Assembly: GCA_963676345.2 (NCBI GenBank)
Contig: CAXXTS010000004.1
Location: 124,001-188,000, forward strand
Direction: 5' to 3'
Source: G963665925 sp963676345
Lineage (GTDB): Bacteria > Bacillota > Clostridia > Peptostreptococcales > Acidaminobacteraceae
DNA length: 64,000 bases
The stretch's first letter is position 1. Every line of letters starts with the position of its first letter. Under the pieces are notes generated by a model, which had not been told where the DNA came from, searched no databases, and saw nothing but the letters and a program-made list of their open reading frames with translations. The translations under genes and the position numbers were made by a program. This document shows positions 52,080 through 60,197 of this stretch, in pieces.

Positions 52080-52898
52080 TTACTCGTTTAAAAGCACCTC
52101 ACTTGGGAATACACGCACATTATCCTTATTAGATTCATCAAGAATGAGAATAGAAATGTGTCCCTTCACCATCTTTTCTTTCGGATGCAGCGTTTCAATA
52201 AGTACTGCTATGCCACTGACATTGGAATCCAGTTCTTTAACCAGGTCAGCCATGCCTTTGGCTGTGCCGCCCGCCCGCATGAAGTCATCGACGATGAGAA
52301 TATTCGATCCCGGTTTAATGGCTTTTTTAGAGACATACATCGTCTGAACCTGGCCAGTAGATCCGGATACATAATTTATACTCAAAGTTGAGCCTTCTGT
52401 AACTTTATTTTTGTGGCGCGCGATAACAAGCGGTACATTTAAGTGACTTGCTGTCATCATTGCTAGTGGTATACCCTTTGTTTCCACTGTCATAACATAA
52501 TCTATGGATTGATCGGCATATTTTTCTGCAAAAATCTCCCCAACACGCTTCACATAGCTCGGATTGTATAGAAGGTCTGCAATATACACGAAGCCGCCCG
52601 GTATGATTCTTTTGGGATCGCCAATGACTTCGCAAAGTTCGTTAACCAGTCCGCGTTTCTTCTCAGGGCTGACAAAAGGGATATACTTGACACCACCAGC
52701 CGCACCCGCAATGGTTTCAACTCTTCCGAGCTCCAAGTTCTCCATTAGTTTCTTTACAATAACAAGGTCCTCACTGATGGTTGACTTTGCAGACTGAAAC
52801 ATTTCTGTAAAGTGGTTGAGCGTGTAGACCTTATTGGGTCTATCACACAAAATCTTTACAATGGCACCTATTCGTTCATTTCTTTTCATTTTACTCAT
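52080..52898 (-). CDS. purR: Pur operon repressor (Bacillus-type PurR)
   Basis: A 272-residue protein with an N-terminal winged helix (KRNERIGAIVKILCDRPNKVYTLNHFTEMFQSAKSTISEDL) and a C-terminal phosphoribosyltransferase-like effector domain with the PRPP loop ILIVDDFMRAGGTAKGM. It represses purine genes when PRPP is low. Two PurBox-like sites lie between it and the divergent murC, indicating autoregulation. Confidence 0.96.
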   Translation of the reverse strand: MSKMKRNERIGAIVKILCDRPNKVYTLNHFTEMFQSAKSTISEDLVIVKKLMENLELGRVETIAGAAGGVKYIPFVSPEKKRGLVNELCEVIGDPKRIIPGGFVYIADLLYNPSYVKRVGEIFAEKYADQSIDYVMTVETKGIPLAMMTASHLNVPLVIARHKNKVTEGSTLSINYVSGSTGQVQTMYVSKKAIKPGSNILIVDDFMRAGGTAKGMADLVKELDSNVSGIAVLIETLHPKEKMVKGHISILILDESNKDNVRVFPSEVLLNE

Positions 52899-52937
52899 GA
52901 ATTCACACTCCGAATGTTCGTATTATAATACAATATT

Positions 52938-52983
52938 TTATTCGGTTTCGTTTTAATATTCAATAGTAAACCGAACATTCTTT
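52938..52983. promoter_or_regulatory. PurBox pair between purR and murC
   Basis: The right box is TAAACCGAACATT (one mismatch to AWWWCCGAACWWT). The left box, inverted, is TTATTCGGTTT with one change in its core. Their central CG steps are about 29 bp apart, matching the spacing of Bacillus PurR operator pairs. A minus-strand promoter TTGAAT-17-TAAAAT overlaps them, and a further partial box CGAACATT lies nearer the purR start. Confidence 0.7.
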
Positions 52984-53133
52984 GATTTTTTACGATTTTT
53001 TTATATAAAACGTTTTATATGAAACTATTTTCTGCATCCATTTACCAAATCCATTGAATCATTTTCCATTCCTCATGAATTGTGATATAATTCTGGTGCT
53101 ATGAGCATAAAAGCTATAGGGAGCGTAAATCAA

Positions 53134-54513
53134 ATGAGTAAACTATTAAATGGACATATACGGCATGTACATCTCATCGGCATCGGCGGTGTCGGTGTCA
53201 GCTGGATTGCCGAAATACTTCTTTCTAAAGGATACATTGTCACCGGTTCTGATTTAAAAAGTTCTTCGATTACGGAGGGACTTCTCAAGAAGGGGGCAAA
53301 AATCCATATTGGTCACCACGAAGATAATGTAGTCGGTGCAGACCTTGTTGTTTATACAACAGCCATCGGCGATGACCATGTAGAACTTCAAAAAGCAAAG
53401 AACCTTGAAATTCCAACGCTGACACGCGCTGAAATGCAAGGAGAACTTATGAAAAGCTATAAGACGAGTGTTGCCATTGCCGGTGCACACGGTAAATCGA
53501 CAACAACTTCCATGCTTTCTGTTATTCTAGCAAATTCAGAGATGGATGGGACTCTGCTTGTAGGGGCCTACCTGGAAGCACTTGGCGGAAATGCCAGAAT
53601 TGGCAAGAGCGATGAAATTATTGTTATGGAGGCCTGTGAATACAAGGACAGCTTCCTTAACTTCATGCCGACTCATGGCATTATTTTGAACATCGACGAA
53701 GACCATCTGGATTACTTCGAAAATCTAGAGCAGATCATTGGTTCGTTTATAAAGTTCGCGCAGTCTATTCCTAAAAAGGGTGCGCTGATCATTAATTCTG
53801 ACAACTACAATGCCAAAAAAGTCATTAATCATGTAACGTGCCCGGTCATCACCATCGGTATTACACAAGATGCAACTTATCAGGCTAAGAACATTACATT
53901 CAGCGACAGAGGCACACCGCAATTTGACGTTGCCTTTAATGATGAAATTGTCATGACATGCAAGCTGGCCATTCCAGGACAGCATAATATTTACAATGCA
54001 CTTTCAGCGATTGCACTTGCACATCATATTGGCATTGAAAACGAAACAATCATTAACGCCTTGTCTTCATTTACCAATGCGGGACGACGCTTTGAGGAGC
54101 TGGGAACTTTTAATGGTGCCCGTGTCATCGATGACTATGCCCACCATCCGACTGAAATTAAGGCGACACTGAGCGGGGCTTTGAAACTACCTCACAATCG
54201 GATTATATGTGTTTTCCAGCCCCATACTTTTACACGAACACATGAGTTGATGCTGGAATTTTCAACAGCCTTTACAGATGCTGATGAAATCATCATTACA
54301 GATATTTATGCGGCGCGTGAAAAGGATGAGAATCTTGTACACGCTAGGGACCTAGCTGCAAAGATTCGTGAAGAAGGCAAGAAGGTCTCATACATCGCAT
54401 CTTTCGATGACATTGAAGACTACCTCAAGATGCATGCTAAGCAAGGCGATCTGATTTTCACAATGGGTGCCGGCGACATCAACAAGCTGGGACACCAACT
54501 GACAAAAAAATAA
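53134..54513 (+). CDS. murC: UDP-N-acetylmuramate-L-alanine ligase
   Basis: A 459-residue Mur ligase adding L-Ala to UDP-MurNAc. Nucleotide binding begins with HVHLIGIGGVGVSWIAEILLS; the ATP loop is AGAHGKSTTTSML; the central region has HGIILNIDEDHLDYF and the C-terminal domain DDYAHHPTEIKATL. I take the ATG after AGGGAG (MSKLLNGHIRHVHLIG); an ATG 33 nt earlier is possible but has no site. It is divergent from purR, as in several Clostridia. Confidence 0.95.
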   Translation: MSKLLNGHIRHVHLIGIGGVGVSWIAEILLSKGYIVTGSDLKSSSITEGLLKKGAKIHIGHHEDNVVGADLVVYTTAIGDDHVELQKAKNLEIPTLTRAEMQGELMKSYKTSVAIAGAHGKSTTTSMLSVILANSEMDGTLLVGAYLEALGGNARIGKSDEIIVMEACEYKDSFLNFMPTHGIILNIDEDHLDYFENLEQIIGSFIKFAQSIPKKGALIINSDNYNAKKVINHVTCPVITIGITQDATYQAKNITFSDRGTPQFDVAFNDEIVMTCKLAIPGQHNIYNALSAIALAHHIGIENETIINALSSFTNAGRRFEELGTFNGARVIDDYAHHPTEIKATLSGALKLPHNRIICVFQPHTFTRTHELMLEFSTAFTDADEIIITDIYAAREKDENLVHARDLAAKIREEGKKVSYIASFDDIEDYLKMHAKQGDLIFTMGAGDINKLGHQLTKK

Positions 54514-54537
54514 GCAGTCACATTAAAGTGATCTAAA

Positions 54538-54580
54538 AAAGCGCGAGAAGAAGCCAAAGCTTCACCTCGCGCTTTATTTT
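54538..54580. terminator. Terminator between murC and the ClC gene
   Basis: Arms AAAGCGCGAG / CTCGCGCTTT between the convergent murC and ClC genes, with T-rich flank on the plus strand and A-rich on the other side. Confidence 0.8.
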
Positions 54581-54585
54581 TATGT

Positions 54586-55842
54586 TCAGTCCAGTTCAAC
54601 CAGGTTTGTATGTCCGTAGATACTGTCCTTTTGAATAGCTTCTGTCGTAATGCTTGCGGCAACACATGCAATGAGTAGCGGCAGGATCAGTTCGCTTTCC
54701 CCCGTAAGTTCAACAGCAAGCAGCGTTGCTGACAAGGGTGCATTGGCAAAGCCAGCAAAAAATGCAGCCATGCCAAACAGGGCATATGTATTAGAACTCC
54801 CCACTTGGGCTATGGGCAGCCCCTGAAAGAGGATCCCTGTGAGATAGCCTGCTGCTGCCCCTATGGTTAGGCCTGGTGAAAACACACCGCCAACGCCCAC
54901 TGAACCTAGCGAAAGAGCTGTGAGCAGTATTTTAAAGACAACGAGCATGATGAGCACACGCCCCCCCAGTTGACTCGATACAATCAGCCCAATGGTATTA
55001 AGGTGCAGATCAAATACTTCTGGAAGCAGTAGCCCCGCTAGGGCAATTAAACAGCCAATAGACAACCCCTTTAACACGGGCATATCCACCTTGATAAGCT
55101 GACGCTTCATAAACTTAATCGAACGAATATAGACAACTGCCAGCGCACCCATTAGCACACCTGTCACCACAACCCATACGAACTCTGTTCTTGACCCAAA
55201 CTCAAATGTGGCACGCATGTCTATAAAGGGTGCATTCCCTCCGAGCAGATGCAACACGGTAGCCGATGCAATTGCCGATACCGTTACAGGTGTAAAGTAT
55301 ACTAGAGAACCCTTATGTAAAATAACTTCCAGTACGAAGAGTATGGCAAAGACTGGTTCATTGAAGACCCCTGCAAGGGCACCTGCCACACCACAGGCAA
55401 TGAGTATTTTAATATTTTCTCGCTTAAATTGATAAGTGTATCCCAGCCAAGACCCAACGGCGCCGCCAATATAGACAATAGGCCCATGGCGTCCAACCGA
55501 CCAACCAATGGCAAGTGTTAGAATGGTTGATGCAGTCTTGACTAGGGCCATGGCAGGCTTCATTAAATATGTATTGATAGACCGGATTTCTTCCATAACA
55601 CCGGTTACGTCGAATCCGTATAAATCCCCTTTTATGTAGTACTTGTGAATCAGTCCTAACACAAGGCCACCTGTGATTGGAATAATGAGCATCCGAGTTC
55701 TAAAGGCCAGTGGATGGTAGAGCATCAGAACTTCAATCAACTTTCGTACCAAGGTGTTGAACACTGTACCAAGAACACCTGTTATCGCGCCTACCAATAG
55801 GGCAAGAAGCACCATCTGTAACTGGTTTTTTGCTTTTCTCAT
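54586..55842 (-). CDS. ClC-family chloride channel/antiporter-like protein
   Basis: A 418-residue membrane protein with the ClC fold of ~17-18 helices. The GxFxP signature is GVGGVFSPGLTIGA. The second signature, normally GREGP with the gating glutamate, reads GRHGP at 117-121, so the exchange glutamate is His119. The first (GSGIP) region is FDVTGVMEE, also non-canonical. No CBS domains follow. Loss of the glutamate suggests channel-like or altered anion transport, which cannot be confirmed here. Confidence 0.88.
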   Translation of the reverse strand: MRKAKNQLQMVLLALLVGAITGVLGTVFNTLVRKLIEVLMLYHPLAFRTRMLIIPITGGLVLGLIHKYYIKGDLYGFDVTGVMEEIRSINTYLMKPAMALVKTASTILTLAIGWSVGRHGPIVYIGGAVGSWLGYTYQFKRENIKILIACGVAGALAGVFNEPVFAILFVLEVILHKGSLVYFTPVTVSAIASATVLHLLGGNAPFIDMRATFEFGSRTEFVWVVVTGVLMGALAVVYIRSIKFMKRQLIKVDMPVLKGLSIGCLIALAGLLLPEVFDLHLNTIGLIVSSQLGGRVLIMLVVFKILLTALSLGSVGVGGVFSPGLTIGAAAGYLTGILFQGLPIAQVGSSNTYALFGMAAFFAGFANAPLSATLLAVELTGESELILPLLIACVAASITTEAIQKDSIYGHTNLVELD

Positions 55843-55942
55843 GCGAACGCCTCCTATACAGCTAAGTTCATTATAACAGCATCCACAAGATTTTAAATTT
55901 GGATTTGAGAAATAGTTGGATAATATTTGATATCATATACGC

Positions 55943-56089
55943 ACAGTGCAACCTCCGGTTGCCCACGATTGCTAGTCGCGCCATATACGTGACAGTGCAA
56001 CCTCCGGTTGCCCACGATTGCTAGTCGCGCCATATACGTGACAGTGCAACCTCCGGTTGCCCATGTCGCTAGTCGCGCCATATACGTTT
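55943..56089. repeat. 49-bp tandem repeats (three copies)
   Basis: Copies begin at 55943, 55992 and 56041 with ACAGTGCAACCTCCGG. The first two are near-identical; the third has lost a few bases in its middle. Each unit contains a stem-loop GCAACC-TCC-GGTTGC and ends with CTAGTCGCGCCATATACG, the block that precedes the long hairpin of the dispersed element. The period is not a multiple of three and open frames across it are accidental. Confidence 0.9.
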
Positions 56090-56171
56090 TCAGACGCAGG
56101 GATTCAGTTTTGTGCGAGCACAACTGAATCCCTGCGTCTGAAAACGTGCATTGCTTTGCCTTTTACGGAAA
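56062..56171. repeat. Dispersed hairpin element, copy 2
   Basis: The conserved block GTCGCTAG-T-CGCGCCATATA (56062-56084) leads into a perfect 26-bp inverted repeat (56084-56109 with 56122-56147, inner GTGC/GCAC) and then a conserved block TGCATTGCTTTGCCTTTTACG (56147-56171; 20 of 25 bases equal to copy 1). The 5' block matches copy 1 at 22 of 23 positions, while the arm sequences are largely different. It lies between the ClC and LCP genes. Confidence 0.75.
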
Positions 56172-56172
56172 G

Positions 56173-56200
56173 AAAACTGCAGCGCGCACGCTGCAGTTTT
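56173..56200 (-). terminator. Terminator of the LCP-family gene
   Basis: Twelve-base arms AAAACTGCAGCG / CGCTGCAGTTTT with a four-base loop, followed by CTTTCC on the minus strand, eight bases past the stop codon. Confidence 0.75.
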
Positions 56201-56207
56201 GGGGTTA

Positions 56208-57179
56208 TTAATTTTCACTTACTTCCGTTTTGCCTGTTGAATAAATATTCGTTAGAATGGTTTCTGTTTCTGCTGGATCGTGTACATAATAGTAACCAGT
56301 CCATTCTCCAGGAAGTCGGTATGTGTCAATATTATTCGTATTGAACTCGACGAGGTTATTGGCATAATAAATCACATCATTGAGCCCCATATCTGTGCTC
56401 ACATAGTTAAATGCCGTCTTCATAACAACTGGCAGTTTTGGGCCAATGGCCTTTTTAGCTGCTTGAATCACAAAATCTTGCTGTCTTTGTATCCGCCCAA
56501 TATCCCCAGTCTGGTTAGAACCATCATTGTTCTGTCTCCATCTCAGGTATTTCATACTGTTCAGACCATCTAACACTTGTGTGCCTTTGTTGATATGAAT
56601 GTGAAGCGGTGGATCCGCATATTCATCATCGTAACTCATATTGAATGGCACATTGATTTTGACCCCGCCAATCAAGTCGATAATATCCGCTACACCACTA
56701 TAGCTTACTTTAACATAATAATGTACAGGAATACCTAACAGATTTGCGATTTCCTGTTTCATGCCAAGAGAACCGCCATCATCTTTACCCAGCCCATACA
56801 CTGCATTGATTTTTTTCTGATCGCTACGCTCATGCCCAGGCACATAATGATATGTGTCTCTTGGAATAGAAATTACATCTACATTTTGAACATTTGGGTC
56901 GTAACTTGCAAGCATAATCGTATCTGCCCTCGCACCGTCTGTACCAAATACAAGCACATTGATACGGTCGCTTTCATCGACCAGCTTTTGAAGCTCCGTC
57001 CTGTTATCCACCGGTTGCGGTTCCTGATCATCCAGACCAATTTCTATTGTTTCCGAGTCACTTGCTGGAACTGCCGCCTCTGGTTCTGGTGCGAACTGAG
57101 TAAAAGCGTAAATCGCAGATCCAAACATCGCTGCAAAGCATAGGAATGAGATCAGAAAAATCTTTAAATAGTACTTCAT
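56208..57179 (-). CDS. LytR-CpsA-Psr family wall-polymer ligase
   Basis: A 323-residue membrane-anchored enzyme transferring teichoic-acid-like polymers to peptidoglycan. I take the start MKYYLKIFLISFLCFAAMFGSAIYAF after AGGGG; an upstream ATG 45 nt earlier lacks a site. The signal anchor is at ~5-25, then an acidic linker and the LCP domain: VLVFGTDGARADTIMLASYDP, ISIPRDTYHYVPGH, INAVYGLG, MKYLRWRQNNDGSNQTGDIGRIQRQQ (around residues 210-235). Arginines and aspartates expected for polyprenyl-pyrophosphate binding are present. Confidence 0.92.
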   Translation of the reverse strand: MKYYLKIFLISFLCFAAMFGSAIYAFTQFAPEPEAAVPASDSETIEIGLDDQEPQPVDNRTELQKLVDESDRINVLVFGTDGARADTIMLASYDPNVQNVDVISIPRDTYHYVPGHERSDQKKINAVYGLGKDDGGSLGMKQEIANLLGIPVHYYVKVSYSGVADIIDLIGGVKINVPFNMSYDDEYADPPLHIHINKGTQVLDGLNSMKYLRWRQNNDGSNQTGDIGRIQRQQDFVIQAAKKAIGPKLPVVMKTAFNYVSTDMGLNDVIYYANNLVEFNTNNIDTYRLPGEWTGYYYVHDPAETETILTNIYSTGKTEVSEN

Positions 57180-57310
57180 CTCTATCCCCTTCCATGGGCA
57201 TATACACCCAAGACTACGTAACATTGTATCATATCTGAAAAAAAGCGTGTTTACATTTTTATTACAGATGGATGAAGATCATTTTGCAGTGCTGGTGTAT
57301 AAAATCTATG

Positions 57311-57339
57311 TTTACATAATATTGATCAGGGTATATAAT
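57311..57339 (+). promoter_or_regulatory. Promoter of the DUF3787 gene
   Basis: TTTACA (57311-57316), 17-nt spacer, perfect TATAAT (57334-57339). A Fur-box-like sequence begins four bases downstream. Confidence 0.75.
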
Positions 57340-57343
57340 GAAT

Positions 57344-57362
57344 AATAATGATTATCAATATC
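57344..57362. promoter_or_regulatory. Fur-box-like operator
   Basis: AATAATGATTATCAATATC matches the classic 19-bp Fur box GATAATGATAATCATTATC at 16 of 19 positions. It overlaps the expected transcription start just downstream of the TATAAT box, a position that would block transcription. Confidence 0.65.
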
Positions 57363-57406
57363 ATTAAATGAAAGAAAAAACTTTTGATTAACAAGGAGAT
57401 GTAATT

Positions 57407-57562
57407 ATGATGAAAGGACTTGGAACTAAAACAACAATAGGCGCAAGCAGCACCGAAGCATGGGCTGATATTGCCTATGTTAAAAAGGACTCAAAAGTCA
57501 CCGTTCCTTCTGAGGAAGCGGTTGAACGTGCAAAAGCATGGGTTGAAGAGCACGAAATGTAA
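57407..57562 (+). CDS. Small DUF3787-like protein
   Basis: A 51-residue protein starting MMKGLGTKTTIGASSTEAW. The AWADIAYVKKDSKVTVPSEE and AVERAKAWVEEHEM parts match my memory of DUF3787 (AWA-I--K--S-V-IPSE--V--AK-WV), a family of tiny Clostridia proteins of unknown function. An AAGGAG site lies eight bases before the ATG. It has its own promoter, a Fur-like operator and a terminator, which argues that it is a real, iron-responsive gene. No cysteine, histidine cluster or membrane segment is present. Confidence 0.8.
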   Translation: MMKGLGTKTTIGASSTEAWADIAYVKKDSKVTVPSEEAVERAKAWVEEHEM

Positions 57563-57638
57563 TACGCCAGACAAAGGTGTTGCAAATCTGTCTTGAATAT
57601 ACAAATGCTTATACAAATTCAAAATAAATTATTATTAG

Positions 57639-57678
57639 AGCCATCAAGGGGTCAAGTAAGCCTCATTGATGGCTTTTT
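57639..57678 (+). terminator. Terminator of the DUF3787 gene
   Basis: Nine-base arms AGCCATCAA / TTGATGGCT followed by TTTT, 77 nt past the stop codon. Confidence 0.8.
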
Positions 57679-57741
57679 AGTTTTTATATTACCCCACTGG
57701 CCTAAAAAGGATTTCATAAAAATACGCCCTTTCGCGTATAC

Positions 57742-57775
57742 ACAAAAGAGAGTAAAGCCTTTTACAGCTTCACTC
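57742..57775 (-). terminator. Terminator after hbd
   Basis: Arms GAGTAAAGC / GCTTCACTC (one wobble) followed by TCTTTTG on the minus strand, 47 nt past the hbd stop codon. Confidence 0.65.
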
Positions 57776-57821
57776 CCTTGAATAGTCTTAAACACGCGCA
57801 TTTTCCAAATTGCACGCTACA

Positions 57822-58670
57822 TTATTTTGTGTAATCGTAGAATCCTTTACCGCTCTTGCGTCCAAGCAGGCCACCACGTACCATCTTTCTAAGCAGTGGG
57901 TGTGGTCTGTATTTCGGATCACCAAATTCATCATAAAGCACTTCCATAATTGCAAGGTTTACGTCATTCCCAACTAGGTCAGCAAGTGCTAGAGGACCAA
58001 TCGGATGATTAGCGCCCAGCTTCATAGCGTTGTCAATATCTTCTGCTGTTGCCACGCCATCTGCAAGGATGCCTACCGCTTCATTGATCATTGGAATCAG
58101 AATTCTGTTTACGACGAACCCTGGAGCTTCTTCCACTTTAACAGCGGTCTTGCCCAGCTTTTCGCACATGTTGAAAATGGCCTTATATGTATCTTCATCT
58201 GTCGCTATACCCTTGATAACTTCAATCAGCTTCATTACAGGTACTGGATTAAAGAAATGCATGCCAATAACCTTATGTGGGCGATTTGTCGCAGCTGCGA
58301 TTTCAGTAATAGAAAGGGATGATGTGTTTGTTGCCAGTATAGCATCACCGTTTACTTCTTCGTCTAGTTGCGCAAAAATCTTTTTCTTAAGATCCATATT
58401 TTCTGTTGCTGCTTCAATAATAAGATCCGCATCTTTGATCGCATCCATTTCTAAGGATGGCTCAATACGAGCGATGATTTCCGCTTTATCTGCCTCTGAG
58501 ATTTTTTCTTTTTTTACAAGGCGTCCAAGATTCTTGTCCACTGTTTTCATGCCGCGGTCCAGTGCATCTTGATTAATGTCTCTCATTACAACTTGGTATC
58601 CAGCTTGAGCACACACCTGAACTATACCTGAACCCATTGTTCCAGAACCGATTACTGCTATTTTATTCAT
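57822..58670 (-). CDS. hbd: 3-hydroxyacyl-CoA (3-hydroxybutyryl-CoA) dehydrogenase
   Basis: A 282-residue NAD(P) enzyme oxidising/reducing 3-hydroxybutyryl-CoA. The start MNKIAVIGSGTMGSGIVQVCAQAGY follows AGGAGG; an ATG 102 nt earlier would run through the ribosome site. The Rossmann GSGTMGSGI is at ~8-16, the catalytic His in VIGMHFFNPVPVMKL, and the C-terminal domain includes APGFVVNRILIPMINEA and GANHPIGPLALADLVG. It follows the crotonase gene by 23 nt, forming a two-gene C4 acyl-CoA operon. Confidence 0.95.
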   Translation of the reverse strand: MNKIAVIGSGTMGSGIVQVCAQAGYQVVMRDINQDALDRGMKTVDKNLGRLVKKEKISEADKAEIIARIEPSLEMDAIKDADLIIEAATENMDLKKKIFAQLDEEVNGDAILATNTSSLSITEIAAATNRPHKVIGMHFFNPVPVMKLIEVIKGIATDEDTYKAIFNMCEKLGKTAVKVEEAPGFVVNRILIPMINEAVGILADGVATAEDIDNAMKLGANHPIGPLALADLVGNDVNLAIMEVLYDEFGDPKYRPHPLLRKMVRGGLLGRKSGKGFYDYTK

Positions 58671-58693
58671 ATGTTCCTCCTTAAGAAGAAATT

Positions 58694-59473
58694 CTATTTT
58701 CCTGTAAAATCTGCCTTTTTCTTGTTCAGAAATGCATCCATGCCCAATTTCTGATCTTCTGTTGCAAAGCAAAGACCAAAATATGCTTCTTCAATGGCAT
58801 TGCCAATGTCCGTATCCATTTCATAGGACTTGTTAATGGCTGCCTTTGAATATGACACTGCAATTGGCGCATTCGCAGCAATGACTGCAGCCATATCCAT
58901 GGCTTCATCAATAAGCATGTCCATTGTCACTACCTTATTTACAAGACCGATATGTTCCGCTTCTGGAGCGCCGACCAAGCGTCCAGTGTAAATAAGTTCT
59001 TTAGCCTTGCCCATACCGACCAATTTAGGCAAGCGTACTGTTCCTGAAAAACCAGGTGTAATTCCAAGCGTTACTTCAGGCTGACCAAATTTCGCCTTTT
59101 CTCCAGCAATCCTGATGTCACAGCTCATTGCAAATTCACACCCGCCACCAAGTGCAAACCCATTAATTGCCGCAATGGTTGGCTTTGACATGAGTTCAAC
59201 TTTTCTAAAAACGGACTGACCCAGTGCACCAAATGCGCGGCCCTGTTCAGCTGTCAGCTGGGCCATTTCCCCAATATCTGCACCCGCAATAAATCCTTTG
59301 CCTTCACCTGTAAAGATGACGACTTTGACATCATCTGATGCTTCAAGCATGTCGACTACATGGTTGAGCTCTTTAAGAGTTTCAGAATTCAGTGCGTTGA
59401 GTGCTTTGGGACGGTTAAACTTAACCAGTGCCACAGCATCGTTCTTCTGTACTACGATATTTTGTAGTTCCAT
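58694..59473 (-). CDS. crt: Enoyl-CoA hydratase / crotonase
   Basis: A 259-residue crotonase-fold enzyme hydrating crotonyl-CoA. The oxyanion hole residues are in FIAGADIGEMAQL and FALGGGCEFAMSCDI; catalytic glutamates are expected in GGGCEFAMSCD and FGQPEVTLGITPGFSGT. Together with Hbd it serves butyrate formation or beta-oxidation. Thiolase and acyl-CoA dehydrogenase genes are not in the window. Confidence 0.94.
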   Translation of the reverse strand: MELQNIVVQKNDAVALVKFNRPKALNALNSETLKELNHVVDMLEASDDVKVVIFTGEGKGFIAGADIGEMAQLTAEQGRAFGALGQSVFRKVELMSKPTIAAINGFALGGGCEFAMSCDIRIAGEKAKFGQPEVTLGITPGFSGTVRLPKLVGMGKAKELIYTGRLVGAPEAEHIGLVNKVVTMDMLIDEAMDMAAVIAANAPIAVSYSKAAINKSYEMDTDIGNAIEEAYFGLCFATEDQKLGMDAFLNKKKADFTGK

Positions 59474-59551
59474 GAGAATCCCCCTTTTTAGCGATTCATC
59501 TATGCCCGCTCAGCGGGCTCTAGTAAACGGTCCGACCAAGACCAATTGACC

Positions 59552-59935
59552 CTAATGCATAAAGGCTTCAATAGCGAAGCCTAAAGCCATCATCACAATT
59601 CCAATAACGGCTGGTGAAACACCGGCTTCTCCTAGTGTTTCCAGTTCATCTTTTTGAATTTCTTCGATTTTTCCATTTTTTCTGCGCATGCGCGTGAAAA
59701 ACTCAATGCGTGTCTTTGGGGTTCCAATAAACCCGACTACGGCAACAAACATAGCCACGACACCCGCCGTCAAAATCAGAATATAGCTGCCCTTTAGTAA
59801 AGGCCATTTCATAACCCAGCTTAGAGGCAGTCCTACAAGCCCCAGCATGACTGAATAAAGAATGCCCTTAAATATATTCGTCAGAAAATCTGTTAATACC
59901 TGTTCTAAATTCTTTTCTTCTTGATTATTTTTCAT
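59552..59935 (-). CDS. Small hypothetical membrane protein
   Basis: I do not recognise this 127-residue protein. It has three hydrophobic helices (about residues 22-40, 48-70 and 106-124), a basic-then-acidic loop between helices 2 and 3 (RMRRKNGKIEEIQKDELE), and an N-terminal polar segment (NNQEEKNLEQVLTD). A GGAGG lies ten bases before the start. It sits 78 nt upstream of crotonase on the same strand, but no functional link can be claimed. Confidence 0.65.
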   Translation of the reverse strand: MKNNQEEKNLEQVLTDFLTNIFKGILYSVMLGLVGLPLSWVMKWPLLKGSYILILTAGVVAMFVAVVGFIGTPKTRIEFFTRMRRKNGKIEEIQKDELETLGEAGVSPAVIGIVMMALGFAIEAFMH

Positions 59936-60148
59936 TAAACATAAACCTCCATCTGGTTTTCCAGTAGGGGTCTTAAAATTTCCCCCAATACTTTCTTCTA
60001 TTATAGTATAGCCCCATTTCTCAAATCATTAAAAAAATTTAAAATTTTCCACAAGACGCCGCCACAGCAGGTCCGATTCCCATACGCGCCTTCAACAATC
60101 CGACATGCTCCATAGCACCATTTACCAAACTAATGTATACTGGTTTAG

Positions 60149-60197
60149 GCCCACTCCAAATTTATATTTATTTTCAGTCTAAGTGGGCATGCTTTTT
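60149..60197 (+). other. Leader hairpin before the DMT transporter
   Basis: GCCCACT (60149-60155) pairs with AGTGGGC (60182-60188), followed by ATGC-TTTTT. This is a terminator-like structure 26 nt before the gene start, preceded by a TATACT box at about 60136. It may attenuate the transporter gene. The 240-nt gap upstream holds no other gene. Confidence 0.4.

Noticed and set aside
55943..56089. CRISPR array
   Set aside because: The repeats are directly adjacent 49-bp tandem units with no unique spacers, and no cas genes are present.
55893..56123. 76-codon open frame across the tandem repeats
   Set aside because: The 49-bp period shifts frame in each copy, there is no ribosome site, and the product is repeat-derived.
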